From: Alphaproteobacteria bacterium
GTDB taxonomy: Bacteria > Pseudomonadota > Alphaproteobacteria > Micavibrionales > Micavibrionaceae
Assembly: GCA_021775915.1 (NCBI GenBank)
Contig: JAJFGW010000051.1
Location: 1 to 39,674 of the forward strand
Length of the DNA: 39,674 nucleotides
Direction: 5' to 3'
Each line of letters opens with the position of its first letter. Position 1 is the first letter of the stretch. The translations under genes and the position numbers were made by a program. The notes under the pieces were generated by a model that was not told where the DNA came from, searched no databases, and was given only the letters and a program-made list of their open reading frames with translations. Shown piece by piece: positions 1 to 10,399 of the stretch.

Positions 1-440
1 CGGTCGGCCAGCCCGCTTTTGACCATCCACCAGCCGAGCAGACCTTGCGCGCCGCCGAGCAATAAAAGTCCGAAAAATTTCCAGCCATAGCCGGACGGAA
101 TTTGTTTGCGCATAAAAAACCATAACAGAGGCAAGGCGTAAACAAGTCCGATCAGCCGTCCCCAAAGCCGGTGCAGCCACTCCCAGAAGAATATCTTTTT
201 GAAATCTTCCGGCTCCATCCAGTAATGACGGTGCTCAAATTCCGGGCTTTGCCGGTAAAGGTCATAAACGCGCTGCCATTCGGATTCGCTCATCGGCGGT
301 AACCAGCCGATCAAAGGCCGCCATTCCACCATCGACAGCCCGGATTCTGTCAGGCGTGTGATGGCGCCGATCACCGCCATGGCAAAAACCATAAAACAGC
401 AAAGATAGAGCCAGTAGGTAAGGGAACGGGTGCCGGGCAT
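1..440 (-). CDS. ctaA: Heme A synthase, N-terminal part (cut by window edge)
   Basis: Translating the minus strand from the ATG at 440 gives 146 open codons that run off the left edge. The product begins MPGTRSLTYWLYL and shows the CtaA/COX15 features ITRLTESGLSMVEWRP, then GWLPPMSESEW, then FWEWLHRLWGR, with the conserved EWxHR histidine region, followed by a hydrophobic segment ending GLLGWWMVKSGL. The family converts heme O to heme A in the inner membrane for cytochrome aa3-type oxidase. The first membrane helix covers about residues 8-28. No clear Shine-Dalgarno lies before the ATG. The upstream gene on the same strand stops only 6 bases away, so translational coupling is possible. Family identity is secure; the C-terminal half is not visible. 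Confidence 0.93.
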   Translation of the reverse strand, partial: MPGTRSLTYWLYLCCFMVFAMAVIGAITRLTESGLSMVEWRPLIGWLPPMSESEWQRVYDLYRQSPEFEHRHYWMEPEDFKKIFFWEWLHRLWGRLIGLVYALPLLWFFMRKQIPSGYGWKFFGLLLLGGAQGLLGWWMVKSGLAD

Positions 441-446
441 GTTTGC

Positions 447-1790
447 TTAAGCCATATTGTGATCCTGAGGCTTTATAGCAGTTTTTTGAGTGTTGTGAAG
501 GGCGGGATTTTTCTGCAGGACGTTGGTAAGGCTTTCCGTACCGGCAATGGCGTAAGGGAAGCCCCTATAGACGGACGCCATGGCCATGGCATATTGGACT
601 TTGTTCAATTCTATGCCTGTTTGCAGCGCTTTGGTGATGACGCCTTCCAGAATATCTTTTTTGTCTTCTCCCAGCGCTGCCAGTCCGGCTATGGCAGGCA
701 GGTAAAACTTCTTCTCACCTCGTGCCCAGTTTTTTTCTTTTTCTTCAATGAGCTTAATCACTTCGTCGGAATTTTTGGCGCTTTTCAAAGAATCCGCAAG
801 ATTCCAATAGGAATCGCGTAAGTCTTTGTTCTTTGTATCATCGCCAAAATCATTATTGCGCATGAGTGAATTGGAATGAAGTTCCAAAGCATTAGGCGCA
901 TCGTCATTGGTCTTTAGCATTGTGACTTTGATGGTTGATAATTCCCCATATTCAAACGGTCCTCGACCTTTGGCTGTAACCAGGCGGTAAGGGAATTTCA
1001 GGGTGAGCAGAGCCAGAAGCGGGCTGTATGGGGCAAAACCATTTAAAAATTTTGTACCAACTTCGTTTCCTGCATAATCATCAAAAACATCAAAGCCCGC
1101 GTCTTCTTCCGCTTTTTCGTTATAGCGGTTTTTAGGAACGCCAAGCTTGTTATCGACGAGAAATTTCTGGAACATCCGTCCGGCTTCAAGGGCAACGGGG
1201 AAGCCTCGTTCCGCAACGGTAATGGCGATCGCATATTCCATTTCTTCTATTGTAATCCCTGTTTTTTTCGCTGTGCTTAACAGGTCATATAAAATAGTTT
1301 CTTCCGGGTTGGTTTTATTCGGGTTTCCTGTTGCTGCTAATCCGGATATTGCTGCGAGATAAAATTCTTTGTTTTTTTGCAGGGGCGTTTTCATTGCCGT
1401 TATATCATTGGCGGTTTGAGCTTCTCTGATAGTCTTCCCCAGATTTTGGTATGCGGTTACGGATTTTTCAGTGCCGCCGCTATTGAGGAGGGCTTCCTTG
1501 TGGAGAGTGTGAGTTGAGGACATATCATTTGCGACACTTTGTATGGTGATAAAGGCCGCAGATTTTGTCTTATAGTCCATGATGGGGTCGGATATAACGA
1601 GGTTGCCGTAAAAATAACCAGACCATACGTGAAGATACGGGTTCTTTAGCGACGAAAGTTCCCCAAATTGAGAAGATGTGCCTTCGCTATCTTTGCCGGC
1701 ATAGTCCTGATCGAGGGTTTTAAATCCTTGAGCCAGACCCACAATGTCCTCGTATTCAGGCAAGGCGTTTGCAAGAAACTCTGTAGTCAA
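447..1790 (-). CDS. Hypothetical protein with two-fold internal duplication; start probably damaged
   Basis: Unknown function, 447 aa from a TTG start. The protein is an internal duplication: KEFYLAAISGLAATG (141-155) matches KKFYLPAIAGLAALG (360-374), and EYAIAITVAERGFP (about 185-198) matches QYAMAMASVYRGFP (399-412); YAGKD/FGELSSLK near 30-49 recur as YAGNE/YGELSTIK near 239-288. No signal peptide or membrane helix is seen, so it is probably cytoplasmic. The TTG has no ribosome site. A proper site (GAGG, 7-base spacing) precedes an ATG at 1815-1813, but that ATG is out of frame because a 16-bp unit is duplicated at 1772-1803. With one copy removed the ATG reads straight into this frame. 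The gene is therefore either translated weakly from TTG, frameshifted, or affected by an assembly error. It lies directly upstream of ctaA. Confidence 0.6.
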   Translation of the reverse strand: MTTEFLANALPEYEDIVGLAQGFKTLDQDYAGKDSEGTSSQFGELSSLKNPYLHVWSGYFYGNLVISDPIMDYKTKSAAFITIQSVANDMSSTHTLHKEALLNSGGTEKSVTAYQNLGKTIREAQTANDITAMKTPLQKNKEFYLAAISGLAATGNPNKTNPEETILYDLLSTAKKTGITIEEMEYAIAITVAERGFPVALEAGRMFQKFLVDNKLGVPKNRYNEKAEEDAGFDVFDDYAGNEVGTKFLNGFAPYSPLLALLTLKFPYRLVTAKGRGPFEYGELSTIKVTMLKTNDDAPNALELHSNSLMRNNDFGDDTKNKDLRDSYWNLADSLKSAKNSDEVIKLIEEKEKNWARGEKKFYLPAIAGLAALGEDKKDILEGVITKALQTGIELNKVQYAMAMASVYRGFPYAIAGTESLTNVLQKNPALHNTQKTAIKPQDHNMA

Positions 1791-1803
1791 GAAACTCTGT
1801 AGT
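1772..1803. repeat. Perfect 16-bp tandem duplication at a gene start
   Basis: The unit caagaaactctgtagt occurs at 1772-1787 and again at 1788-1803 without change. Since 16 is not a multiple of 3, the duplication separates the well-placed ATG at 1815 from the downstream reading frame. With the two copies, that ATG meets a stop after about 20 codons. Confidence 0.95.
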
Positions 1804-1812
1804 AAGGACTGT

Positions 1813-1829
1813 CATCTCATTTCCTCTTT
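1813..1829 (-). promoter_or_regulatory. Ribosome binding site and displaced ATG
   Basis: On the minus strand AAAGAGGAAATGAG precedes ATG ACA GTC CTT. GAGG is 7 bases from the ATG (1815-1813), which is ideal spacing. A TATATTATAAT stretch about 20-30 bases further upstream could supply a -10 element. These are the best initiation signals for the 447-aa gene, but the adjacent duplication puts them out of frame. Confidence 0.55.
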
Positions 1830-1845
1830 ATTTCAATAGATTACA

Positions 1846-1998
1846 TTATAATATACGCGACCTTGAAAAGGTCTTAACAGCCTTATCTATATACAGGAAA
1901 GTAAGATAAAAGTCAATTATTATGTAAAAATAATGAGAGCTAAGAGCTATGAGGTAGTTTTTTTTGAGTGTTGTTAGGGGTGGAATCTTTATTGACAT
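1846..1998 (-). CDS. Possible 50-aa small ORF or gene remnant
   Basis: A minus-strand ATG at 1998 is preceded by GAGAGG with a 6-base gap and opens a 50-codon frame beginning MSIKIPPLTTLKKNY and ending at TAA 1846-1848. The middle is hydrophobic and aromatic. The region also carries a 15-base exact match (1960-1974) to the 3' end of the 447-aa gene (482-496), so it may be debris from a paralogue rather than a working gene. Only the ribosome site supports coding. Confidence 0.2.
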   Translation of the reverse strand: MSIKIPPLTTLKKNYLIALSSHYFYIIIDFYLTFLYIDKAVKTFSRSRIL

Positions 1999-2021
1999 AA
2001 TTTTCCTCTCTGTGGTAGAGT
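1992..2021 (+). promoter_or_regulatory. Sigma-70-like promoter for the 246-aa gene
   Basis: TTGACA at 1992-1997, an 18-base spacer, then TAGAGT at 2016-2021. The predicted start point is about 35 bases before the ATG at 2062, leaving room for the ribosome site ATAGAGG. Confidence 0.5.
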
Positions 2022-2061
2022 TCTTTCATTGATTCAAATAAATGAATAGAGGCCAAATCAA

Positions 2062-2802
2062 ATGACTGACGAAAATACGGTGAAGGTACATTATTACCGG
2101 GTTAAAGAAGGGTCAGACCTTTATGAAGGTGCTGTGAAGTATCTGGAGGCTTGCGAGCAATTCGTAGAAAAAATAGAGGGCTTCTTTAAAGAATATGGAG
2201 ATGTTACGGGCGCGGTTTCCCTTGAGTATAGAGGAGAGATTGGGCTCGGTAGTGCGTATTTCCCTAATGACCCTCCCCCTTCTGATGAGGCCCTGAAGCA
2301 TTGGGAAAGAGAAGATATTGGCGTTTATAGGCCAAAGACCAGTTTGTTAGAAAAGGAATTTGAGGCTATTAGGCTGAGCCCGTTGAGCGCTTTTTGCGAC
2401 AAGGGTGTTATTGAAGATACACGTGTGGGACGGCTAGGTGATGTCCTTGTTGCGGCCTGTACGCCGAATAAGGATGGCAGCATACCTAAATTAGAAGGGG
2501 CTGAGCTTATAACGGATGCGGAACTGACTTTGATTCAGATGGGTGCATCTGGGCATGAGCAAGAGACTTTTTCGCTCAACGGTGCCTATGAACAATCGGA
2601 TATGACGAAGTTGTATCCTGTGCTTGATATTTCTCAGAATATGATAGGTGAGGCGCGGGAATGGGGTAAATTATCAAAAGATTTTCGGGCTTTTAGCCGG
2701 AATTGCACAGGTGCCGCCGATTTTAGAAAAAATCATGCAAGCCCGGCAGCGGTCAAGTTATACGATCGGATGCACCCTCCTAGAAAATTCGGTATTTTTT
2801 AA
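2062..2802 (+). CDS. Hypothetical protein, 246 aa
   Basis: I do not recognise this family. The start is supported by AGAGG about 8 bases upstream and by a good promoter. The protein is soluble and acidic in its first half (many D/E around 1-60, then PNDPPPSDEALKHW near 73-86) and has no signal peptide or membrane helix. The C-terminus (DRMHPPRKFGIF) is basic. It stands alone between an opposite-strand unknown gene and a ferredoxin-NADP reductase with its own promoter, so context gives no function. It may be accessory content. Confidence 0.7.
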   Translation: MTDENTVKVHYYRVKEGSDLYEGAVKYLEACEQFVEKIEGFFKEYGDVTGAVSLEYRGEIGLGSAYFPNDPPPSDEALKHWEREDIGVYRPKTSLLEKEFEAIRLSPLSAFCDKGVIEDTRVGRLGDVLVAACTPNKDGSIPKLEGAELITDAELTLIQMGASGHEQETFSLNGAYEQSDMTKLYPVLDISQNMIGEAREWGKLSKDFRAFSRNCTGAADFRKNHASPAAVKLYDRMHPPRKFGIF

Positions 2803-2811
2803 AAACTCAGT

Positions 2812-3949
<1,138 letters not shown>

Positions 3950-3950
3950 C

Positions 3951-4751
3951 ATGTCCTCTTTTGATATTACAATTGCCGCAGGTGCGGGTTACAAGCTGGT
4001 GTGGGCCGAGCGTAGCTATTTAATAAAGCTGGCCGCTGCGCCGTTTCTGATTAAGCTTGTTTGTTTTATGGTTGTCTTGCTTTTGGGTTGGGAAACGAAC
4101 TTTATTCGCCAGGCTCTGGTTATGTTGCCCTCCTATTTTGCCGATGGCTGGCTTTTCTCTCACCTTGTGCGGCTTGTTTTTCTGGATCAGCGCTGGCCTT
4201 TTCGGCCAACGGGTAATACCGGCAAGGACATGCAGATTTTGCAAGACCGGGCGCTGGGTATTATGAGGGGAATGCTCAGTTTTGTTGTCATCAGATTCCT
4301 TATGGCTGGTGTGACGGCTGTTTTGTACGGATATAGTCAGGTGGCTCATATAGAGGACGCACAAGACGGGGGCGTTAGTCTGCTTATGTTTGTTATTGCG
4401 CTCGCCAGCCTTATTTCCTTCTTCTGGGCTTTTCGGCTTTTATGGCTCTATATTCCGGCGGCCGTTAATTATCCGCTCCGGTGGTTTATGCGTGATTTGG
4501 GTGGGTATTTCACTTCATGGCACTTGATAGGGCTGTGGCTGTTTTGTTTTGTTCCACCCTTTTTTACTTTTGGTTTGGTATTCTCAGTTCTAAGTGCTGC
4601 GGCAGGAGATCCGGAGGGGGCGACTGGGATTATTTTTGTTGCTAATTTGTTGCGCGTGCTTCTGGATACGCTGGTGGGCGTTCTTTCTACGGCATGTATC
4701 GCTTACGGCATTAAAAAATACATATTGCCGTCTGCTGATAACGAGGCATAG
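3951..4751 (+). CDS. Hypothetical multi-pass membrane protein, 266 aa
   Basis: No family recognised. Hydrophobic segments at about 26-46, 105-127, 141-165, 186-213 and 226-252 predict five or six membrane helices. The N-terminus (SSFDITIAAGAGYKLVWAERSYL) is amphipathic, and a basic loop with RWPFRPTGNTGKD occurs near 81-93. No ribosome site is visible before the ATG; instead two direct repeats end right beside it. The gene follows the reductase in the same direction and converges on usg. It is probably an inner-membrane protein of unknown role. Confidence 0.7.
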   Translation: MSSFDITIAAGAGYKLVWAERSYLIKLAAAPFLIKLVCFMVVLLLGWETNFIRQALVMLPSYFADGWLFSHLVRLVFLDQRWPFRPTGNTGKDMQILQDRALGIMRGMLSFVVIRFLMAGVTAVLYGYSQVAHIEDAQDGGVSLLMFVIALASLISFFWAFRLLWLYIPAAVNYPLRWFMRDLGGYFTSWHLIGLWLFCFVPPFFTFGLVFSVLSAAAGDPEGATGIIFVANLLRVLLDTLVGVLSTACIAYGIKKYILPSADNEA

Positions 4752-4755
4752 CTTT

Positions 4756-5022
4756 CTACTGAAGTGTTAATTCAACATCATGGAATTTCGTATCGCCCGG
4801 TGTGATAAGTTCTTTGCTGGCAACGTAAACTGAATGAAGTTTGCCATCGAGATTGCTGTCCCAGAAATCAAGAAAACCGTACAGAACAGGGAATTTGGGC
4901 GCGATATCATATTCTTGCCATACGTAGCTTTGGAGTAGTTCCGGGAAATCCGGCATATGATAATATATCTCCGCCGTTGTCAGGCGGTAGTCTTTTACAA
5001 ATTGTTTTTCAAAATTAGCCAT
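4756..5022 (-). CDS. usg: Usg family protein
   Basis: An 88-aa protein matching the alphaproteobacterial Usg family (first noted near tryptophan genes; biochemical role unknown). Typical family segments are YRLTTAEIYYHMPD (12-25), PELLQSYVWQEYDIAPKFP (27-45), FLDFWDSNLDGKLHSV (51-66) and the following VASKELI. The start is well supported: AGGAGG lies 8 bases before the ATG at 5022. It reads away from groES and converges on the membrane-protein gene. Its presence is one of the clearer alphaproteobacterial markers here. Confidence 0.85.
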   Translation of the reverse strand: MANFEKQFVKDYRLTTAEIYYHMPDFPELLQSYVWQEYDIAPKFPVLYGFLDFWDSNLDGKLHSVYVASKELITPGDTKFHDVELTLQ

Positions 5023-5175
5023 TCATAAAACCTCCTGGTTTTTTCTTTCTATTACAAACCATTATAGCAAAAAATCCTGTTTTACTAAAGACCATGATGA
5101 CATAGGCTCCTTGCAAAACCGTTAATGGAAGCGCGTTAGCTAATGCTGCGGCGCAGCGCGATATGTAAGAAAAGA

Positions 5176-5206
5176 CTTGAAATATATGCGCAGGTAGCCT
5201 AAATAG
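5176..5206 (+). promoter_or_regulatory. Sigma-32 (RpoH)-type heat-shock promoter for groESL
   Basis: CTTGAAA at 5176-5182 and CCTAAATAG at 5198-5206, with 18 bases between CTTG and CCTAAAT. This fits the alphaproteobacterial RpoH pattern CTTG-N17/18-CYTATNT with one mismatch. No CIRCE operator is seen, so control by RpoH rather than HrcA is the simplest reading. Confidence 0.65.
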
Positions 5207-5295
5207 TTGGCATCTACGACATTAATGAATGTGGGCAGAAAGGTTCTGCTGGTAGATTATTTGTTTTAAAACAATAACTTAGGAGTGTAGCGAAG

Positions 5296-7297
<2,002 letters not shown>

Positions 7298-7314
7298 GTC
7301 TGCTTTCCATTCAC

Positions 7315-7343
7315 TTGATACAAATATAAAAGAGCCGTATGGT
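7315..7343 (+). promoter_or_regulatory. Promoter predicted to make a leaderless peptidase mRNA
   Basis: TTGATA at 7315-7320 and TATGGT at 7338-7343 have exactly 17 bases between them. The predicted start point, about 7 bases after the -10, falls on the A of the ATG at 7350. No ribosome site precedes that ATG, as expected for a leaderless message. The -10 lies inside the left arm of the groEL terminator. Confidence 0.45.
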
Positions 7344-7366
7344 CTATCCATGCGGCTCTTTCTTTT
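7329..7366 (+). terminator. Intrinsic terminator of groESL overlapping the next start codon
   Basis: AGAGCCGTATGG (7331-7342) pairs with CCATGCGGCTCT (7348-7359) with one G-U pair and a 5-base loop. Two more A-T pairs extend the stem to 14 bp, and the run TTTCTTTT follows. The ATG of the peptidase gene (7350-7352) is inside the right arm. Confidence 0.85.
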
Positions 7367-8156
7367 GACAGCTTTGGTTTTTTTTATATCTGCGCCAATT
7401 TATGCGTTGGAGCTTTCCGGCGTCTTAACGCAGGGCGGATTGGTGATTGGCACGGCGACGCCCGGTTCAAAAATTGAACTGGACGGGCAGCAAGTAGAGC
7501 TAACGGATGAAGGGCATTTTGTTTTTGGTTTTGGCCGCGATCATGGCGCGGCGGCGCTTTTAAAAATTACGACTCCCGAAAGCAAAACAGAAGAGTATAA
7601 TCTTGTTATCCGGCAAAGAGAGTACAATATCCAGCGTATTGATAAATTGCCGGGGAAAATGGTGTCACCGCCGGAAGGCACCTGGGAGCGAATTGCCAGT
7701 GACCGTACTTTGGTTGCGAATGCGCGGGAGAATAGCACAAGCACCCCCCATTTCTTGCGCGGCTTTATTCGCCCGGCTGAAGGGATTGTTTCCGGCGTTT
7801 ACGGCAGCCAGCGCATTCTAAACGGTAAGCCGAAGCAGCCCCATTACGGCGTGGATTATGCTGCGCCGGAAGGTGCGCCCGTGATGGCTCCGGCAGATGG
7901 CATCGTGCGCCTTGCCCATGCGGATCTGTATTATACAGGCGGGACGATTATTATAGATCACGGCCATGGTGTGTCTTCGACCTTGATGCATATGAGCGCG
8001 CTTCATGTTGAGGCGGGGCAACGCGTTAAACAGGGCGCGCTTATTGGCGCGGTTGGATCGACAGGCCGCGCCACCGGCCCGCATCTTGACTGGCGCATGA
8101 ACTGGCGCGATGCCCGTATCGACCCGATGACATTGGTGCCGGAATTGACAGAATAA
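7350..8156 (+). CDS. Exported M23-type peptidoglycan peptidase
   Basis: A 268-aa protein with a signal peptide (MRLFLLTALVFFISAPIYA, cut after about residue 19), an N-terminal beta-rich region with TPGSKIELDGQQV, and a C-terminal LytM/M23 domain (about 140-260). Visible motifs are HYGVDYAAPEGAPVMA (H165, D169 as metal ligands), IIDHGHGVSSTLMHMS (H214) and TGRATGPHLDW. In the usual HLH motif the last His is a zinc ligand; here it is Asp247 (HLD). This HLDW form may be a family variant or may lower catalysis. The protein probably acts on the cell wall in the periplasm. The ATG sits in the groEL terminator stem and no ribosome site is visible; the signal peptide supports this start. Confidence 0.88.
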   Translation: MRLFLLTALVFFISAPIYALELSGVLTQGGLVIGTATPGSKIELDGQQVELTDEGHFVFGFGRDHGAAALLKITTPESKTEEYNLVIRQREYNIQRIDKLPGKMVSPPEGTWERIASDRTLVANARENSTSTPHFLRGFIRPAEGIVSGVYGSQRILNGKPKQPHYGVDYAAPEGAPVMAPADGIVRLAHADLYYTGGTIIIDHGHGVSSTLMHMSALHVEAGQRVKQGALIGAVGSTGRATGPHLDWRMNWRDARIDPMTLVPELTE

Positions 8157-8224
8157 AGCTTGTGTCTTGTCTTCTTTATGTGCTTACATGCGTCCATATT
8201 TCATAAAACATATTGGGGTTTACG

Positions 8225-9550
8225 ATGTTTCATAGATATTTTAATAGCAAATCATTCGGATTTAAAGCTGTGGCTGCTTTTACGCTGGCGACATGGGCGA
8301 TGTTTGCGATGCCGGAAGTTTCATCGGCTAAAATGCGCTTCTTCACAGAACAGGAAGTGGCGGCGCGGGACTTTGCCGCTTATATTGCGGAGACGGCAGA
8401 TTCAAATGATTACAAAAATCGTTTTAATACAATGAGGGCAGATATGGAGAAGAACCCTTCTCTTGCCGGTACGGCTGTCAAAGCTTTGCCTGTATTATTT
8501 GATCAAAATAATTTGGATATGTGGGACAGGGCGCTCCAGACATTAGGCTGGATTAATGAAGTCTATCCGTTTCATGCTGATGCGGTGTCTGAAGCCTTAA
8601 AAGGAACTCTTGAGTCTTTGGAGTCTTTAGTTATTCAGGAAAATGATACGCGGTCGCGATTCTATGCGTCGGACATGGCGCGTATAATTGGTCTGTCCCA
8701 TGCCGATTACAACGTGAAGGCCCTGCAATTTATAGAGCGCTTTCGCCTTGTTGATGATAATAATCCTGACATTCGGCATGCAAACATTATAGGCGTTGTC
8801 CAATTGATAAAGAGTGAAAAATCCGCAACGCTCGCCCTTAAAATACTGGAACCGCTCGCAAAGAATTTAGACAAGTTTGATGATGAGGCGGCGTACAGCA
8901 TTGTATTTGGTATAGGTATAATCGGCATAGGATACAGCGCTTACACAAGTACTGCGATTGATTTGCTGGAACCAGCTTTGAGGATCCTAGACCAAAATGG
9001 TGCCTATAGAGAGATGAGGCTTATTGCAGATGAGCAGGAAGACCACGCGCAGAGAATTGTCGACATCCTGAAAACTAAAATCGCTGAAGGTCAGTCCGGC
9101 GCTCGGCCTGTGCACACCTTAAGAATGATTGCGGATAGTAACGACAGATATCTGCCCGATTCTTTTGAGGCTATGGCGTCTTTTACCAGACAGAATAATG
9201 ATTCGGCTATGGCTGGGAAGCTGGCAGTTATGGGCCAGACCTACAAAGCTTATACTCCTAAAGTCCTTGCCGCTTTTAAGGATATAATTTCCAAAGACAT
9301 TACGCTGTTCAAAAATATAGGCGTTATGCAGGCAGTTTCCGACATTGGTGACAGACAGCCGGAATATTTGTTGGAGGTGATGGATTTTATGACGGCGGCT
9401 ATAACAAAAGCCATGGAAGGGAAAGAAAAAAATTGGCACGTGGTTGAGAATGCTGCGGAGAGAATGAGATGGCTGCAGGCTGTTTATCAGGTGAAGGTGA
9501 TCGACAAGACACCAAAACCAGGACAAGCGCCTGTGCCGAAAGCACCATAA
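8225..9550 (+). CDS. Secreted helical-repeat protein of unknown function
   Basis: 441 aa from ATG 8225, preferred over an in-frame TTG at 8213 because GGGG lies 6 bases before the ATG. A likely signal peptide (hydrophobic AVAAFTLATWAMFAM, cleavage near EVSSA/K) directs export. The remainder is almost all helical, with repeated leucine-rich helices resembling HEAT/TPR solenoids (for example about 70-130 and 190-260), though I could not fit a named repeat. The end is proline-rich (KTPKPGQAPVPKAP). Its stop is 3 bases before fpg, so the two may be co-transcribed. Scaffold or envelope roles are guesses. Confidence 0.75.
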   Translation: MFHRYFNSKSFGFKAVAAFTLATWAMFAMPEVSSAKMRFFTEQEVAARDFAAYIAETADSNDYKNRFNTMRADMEKNPSLAGTAVKALPVLFDQNNLDMWDRALQTLGWINEVYPFHADAVSEALKGTLESLESLVIQENDTRSRFYASDMARIIGLSHADYNVKALQFIERFRLVDDNNPDIRHANIIGVVQLIKSEKSATLALKILEPLAKNLDKFDDEAAYSIVFGIGIIGIGYSAYTSTAIDLLEPALRILDQNGAYREMRLIADEQEDHAQRIVDILKTKIAEGQSGARPVHTLRMIADSNDRYLPDSFEAMASFTRQNNDSAMAGKLAVMGQTYKAYTPKVLAAFKDIISKDITLFKNIGVMQAVSDIGDRQPEYLLEVMDFMTAAITKAMEGKEKNWHVVENAAERMRWLQAVYQVKVIDKTPKPGQAPVPKAP

Positions 9551-9553
9551 CTC

Positions 9554-10399
9554 ATGCCTGAACTTCCCGAAGTTGAAACCGTTTGCCGGGGGATGGAGAA
9601 AGCCCTCAAGGGGCGAATCATTACAAATGTAAATCAGCGGCGTAAAAATTTGCGCGTGCCTTTTCCGGCGAATCTTTCCCGTAAACTTGAAGGACAAAAA
9701 GTTGAGCAGCTCGGTCGCCGGGCAAAATATATTTTGCTTGGTCTTACAAATCAAAAAACGATGATTCTTCATCTCGGGATGTCGGGGAGAATTTTATTAG
9801 TCCCACCGAATCAAGATTACGAAATTCAAAAACACGATCATCTGATTCTCTCTTTCGACGATGATTCGAAAGTGGTGTTTAACGATGCGCGGCGATTCGG
9901 CATGGTGATGCTGGCCAGTGAAAATGAACTGGAAGGTCACAAGGCGTTTAAGGCACTCGGGCCGGAGCCTTTGGGAAATAATTTTTCCAGCTTGGTTCTT
10001 TTTGAAGCGCTCAAAAATAAAAAGACGAGCATCAAGGCGGCGCTGATGGACCAGCGCGTGGTCGCCGGGCTGGGCAATATATATGTCTGCGAGGCGCTTT
10101 TTTATGCCGGGATAGATCCCGCGCGTATTGCGGCCAGCATCACTGAAAAAGAATCGAATAAACTGGTGCAGGTGATTCGCGACGTTTTGGACAAAGCGAT
10201 TAAAGCGGGCGGCAGCACACTTAAGGATTATCACAAGGCTGATGGCACGCTCGGTTATTTTCAGTACCAGTTTGCTGTTTATGATCGGGAAGGGCAGGCT
10301 TGCCCCGGATGCATCTGTGATGTAAGCAAAATAGGCGGGGTTAAAAAAATAACGCAGGGCGGACGGTCAACTTATTACTGTTCTCAAAAACAAAAATGA
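9554..10399 (+). CDS. mutM: Formamidopyrimidine-DNA glycosylase (MutM/Fpg)
   Basis: A 281-aa base-excision repair enzyme that removes 8-oxoguanine and formamidopyrimidines and nicks the strand. The N-terminus MPELPEVETV carries the catalytic Pro2 and Glu3, and Lys58 in GRRAKYILL matches the conserved lysine. VVAGLGNIYVCEALF is the helix-two-turn-helix region. The C-terminal zinc finger has Cys250, Cys253 and Cys276 (GRSTYYC), but the position of the fourth Cys is Lys279 (CSQKQK), so metal binding may be altered. Length is normal. The stop overlaps the next gene by 4 bases, indicating coupling. Confidence 0.94.
   Translation: MPELPEVETVCRGMEKALKGRIITNVNQRRKNLRVPFPANLSRKLEGQKVEQLGRRAKYILLGLTNQKTMILHLGMSGRILLVPPNQDYEIQKHDHLILSFDDDSKVVFNDARRFGMVMLASENELEGHKAFKALGPEPLGNNFSSLVLFEALKNKKTSIKAALMDQRVVAGLGNIYVCEALFYAGIDPARIAASITEKESNKLVQVIRDVLDKAIKAGGSTLKDYHKADGTLGYFQYQFAVYDREGQACPGCICDVSKIGGVKKITQGGRSTYYCSQKQK

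Noticed and set aside
5023-5295. CIRCE operator before groES
   Set aside because: No TTAGCACTC-N9-GAGTGCTAA or close variant was found; only an RpoH-type promoter is visible.
9119-9772. 217-codon minus-strand frame
   Set aside because: It overlaps the solenoid gene and the start of mutM, both well supported; composition is that of an antisense shadow.
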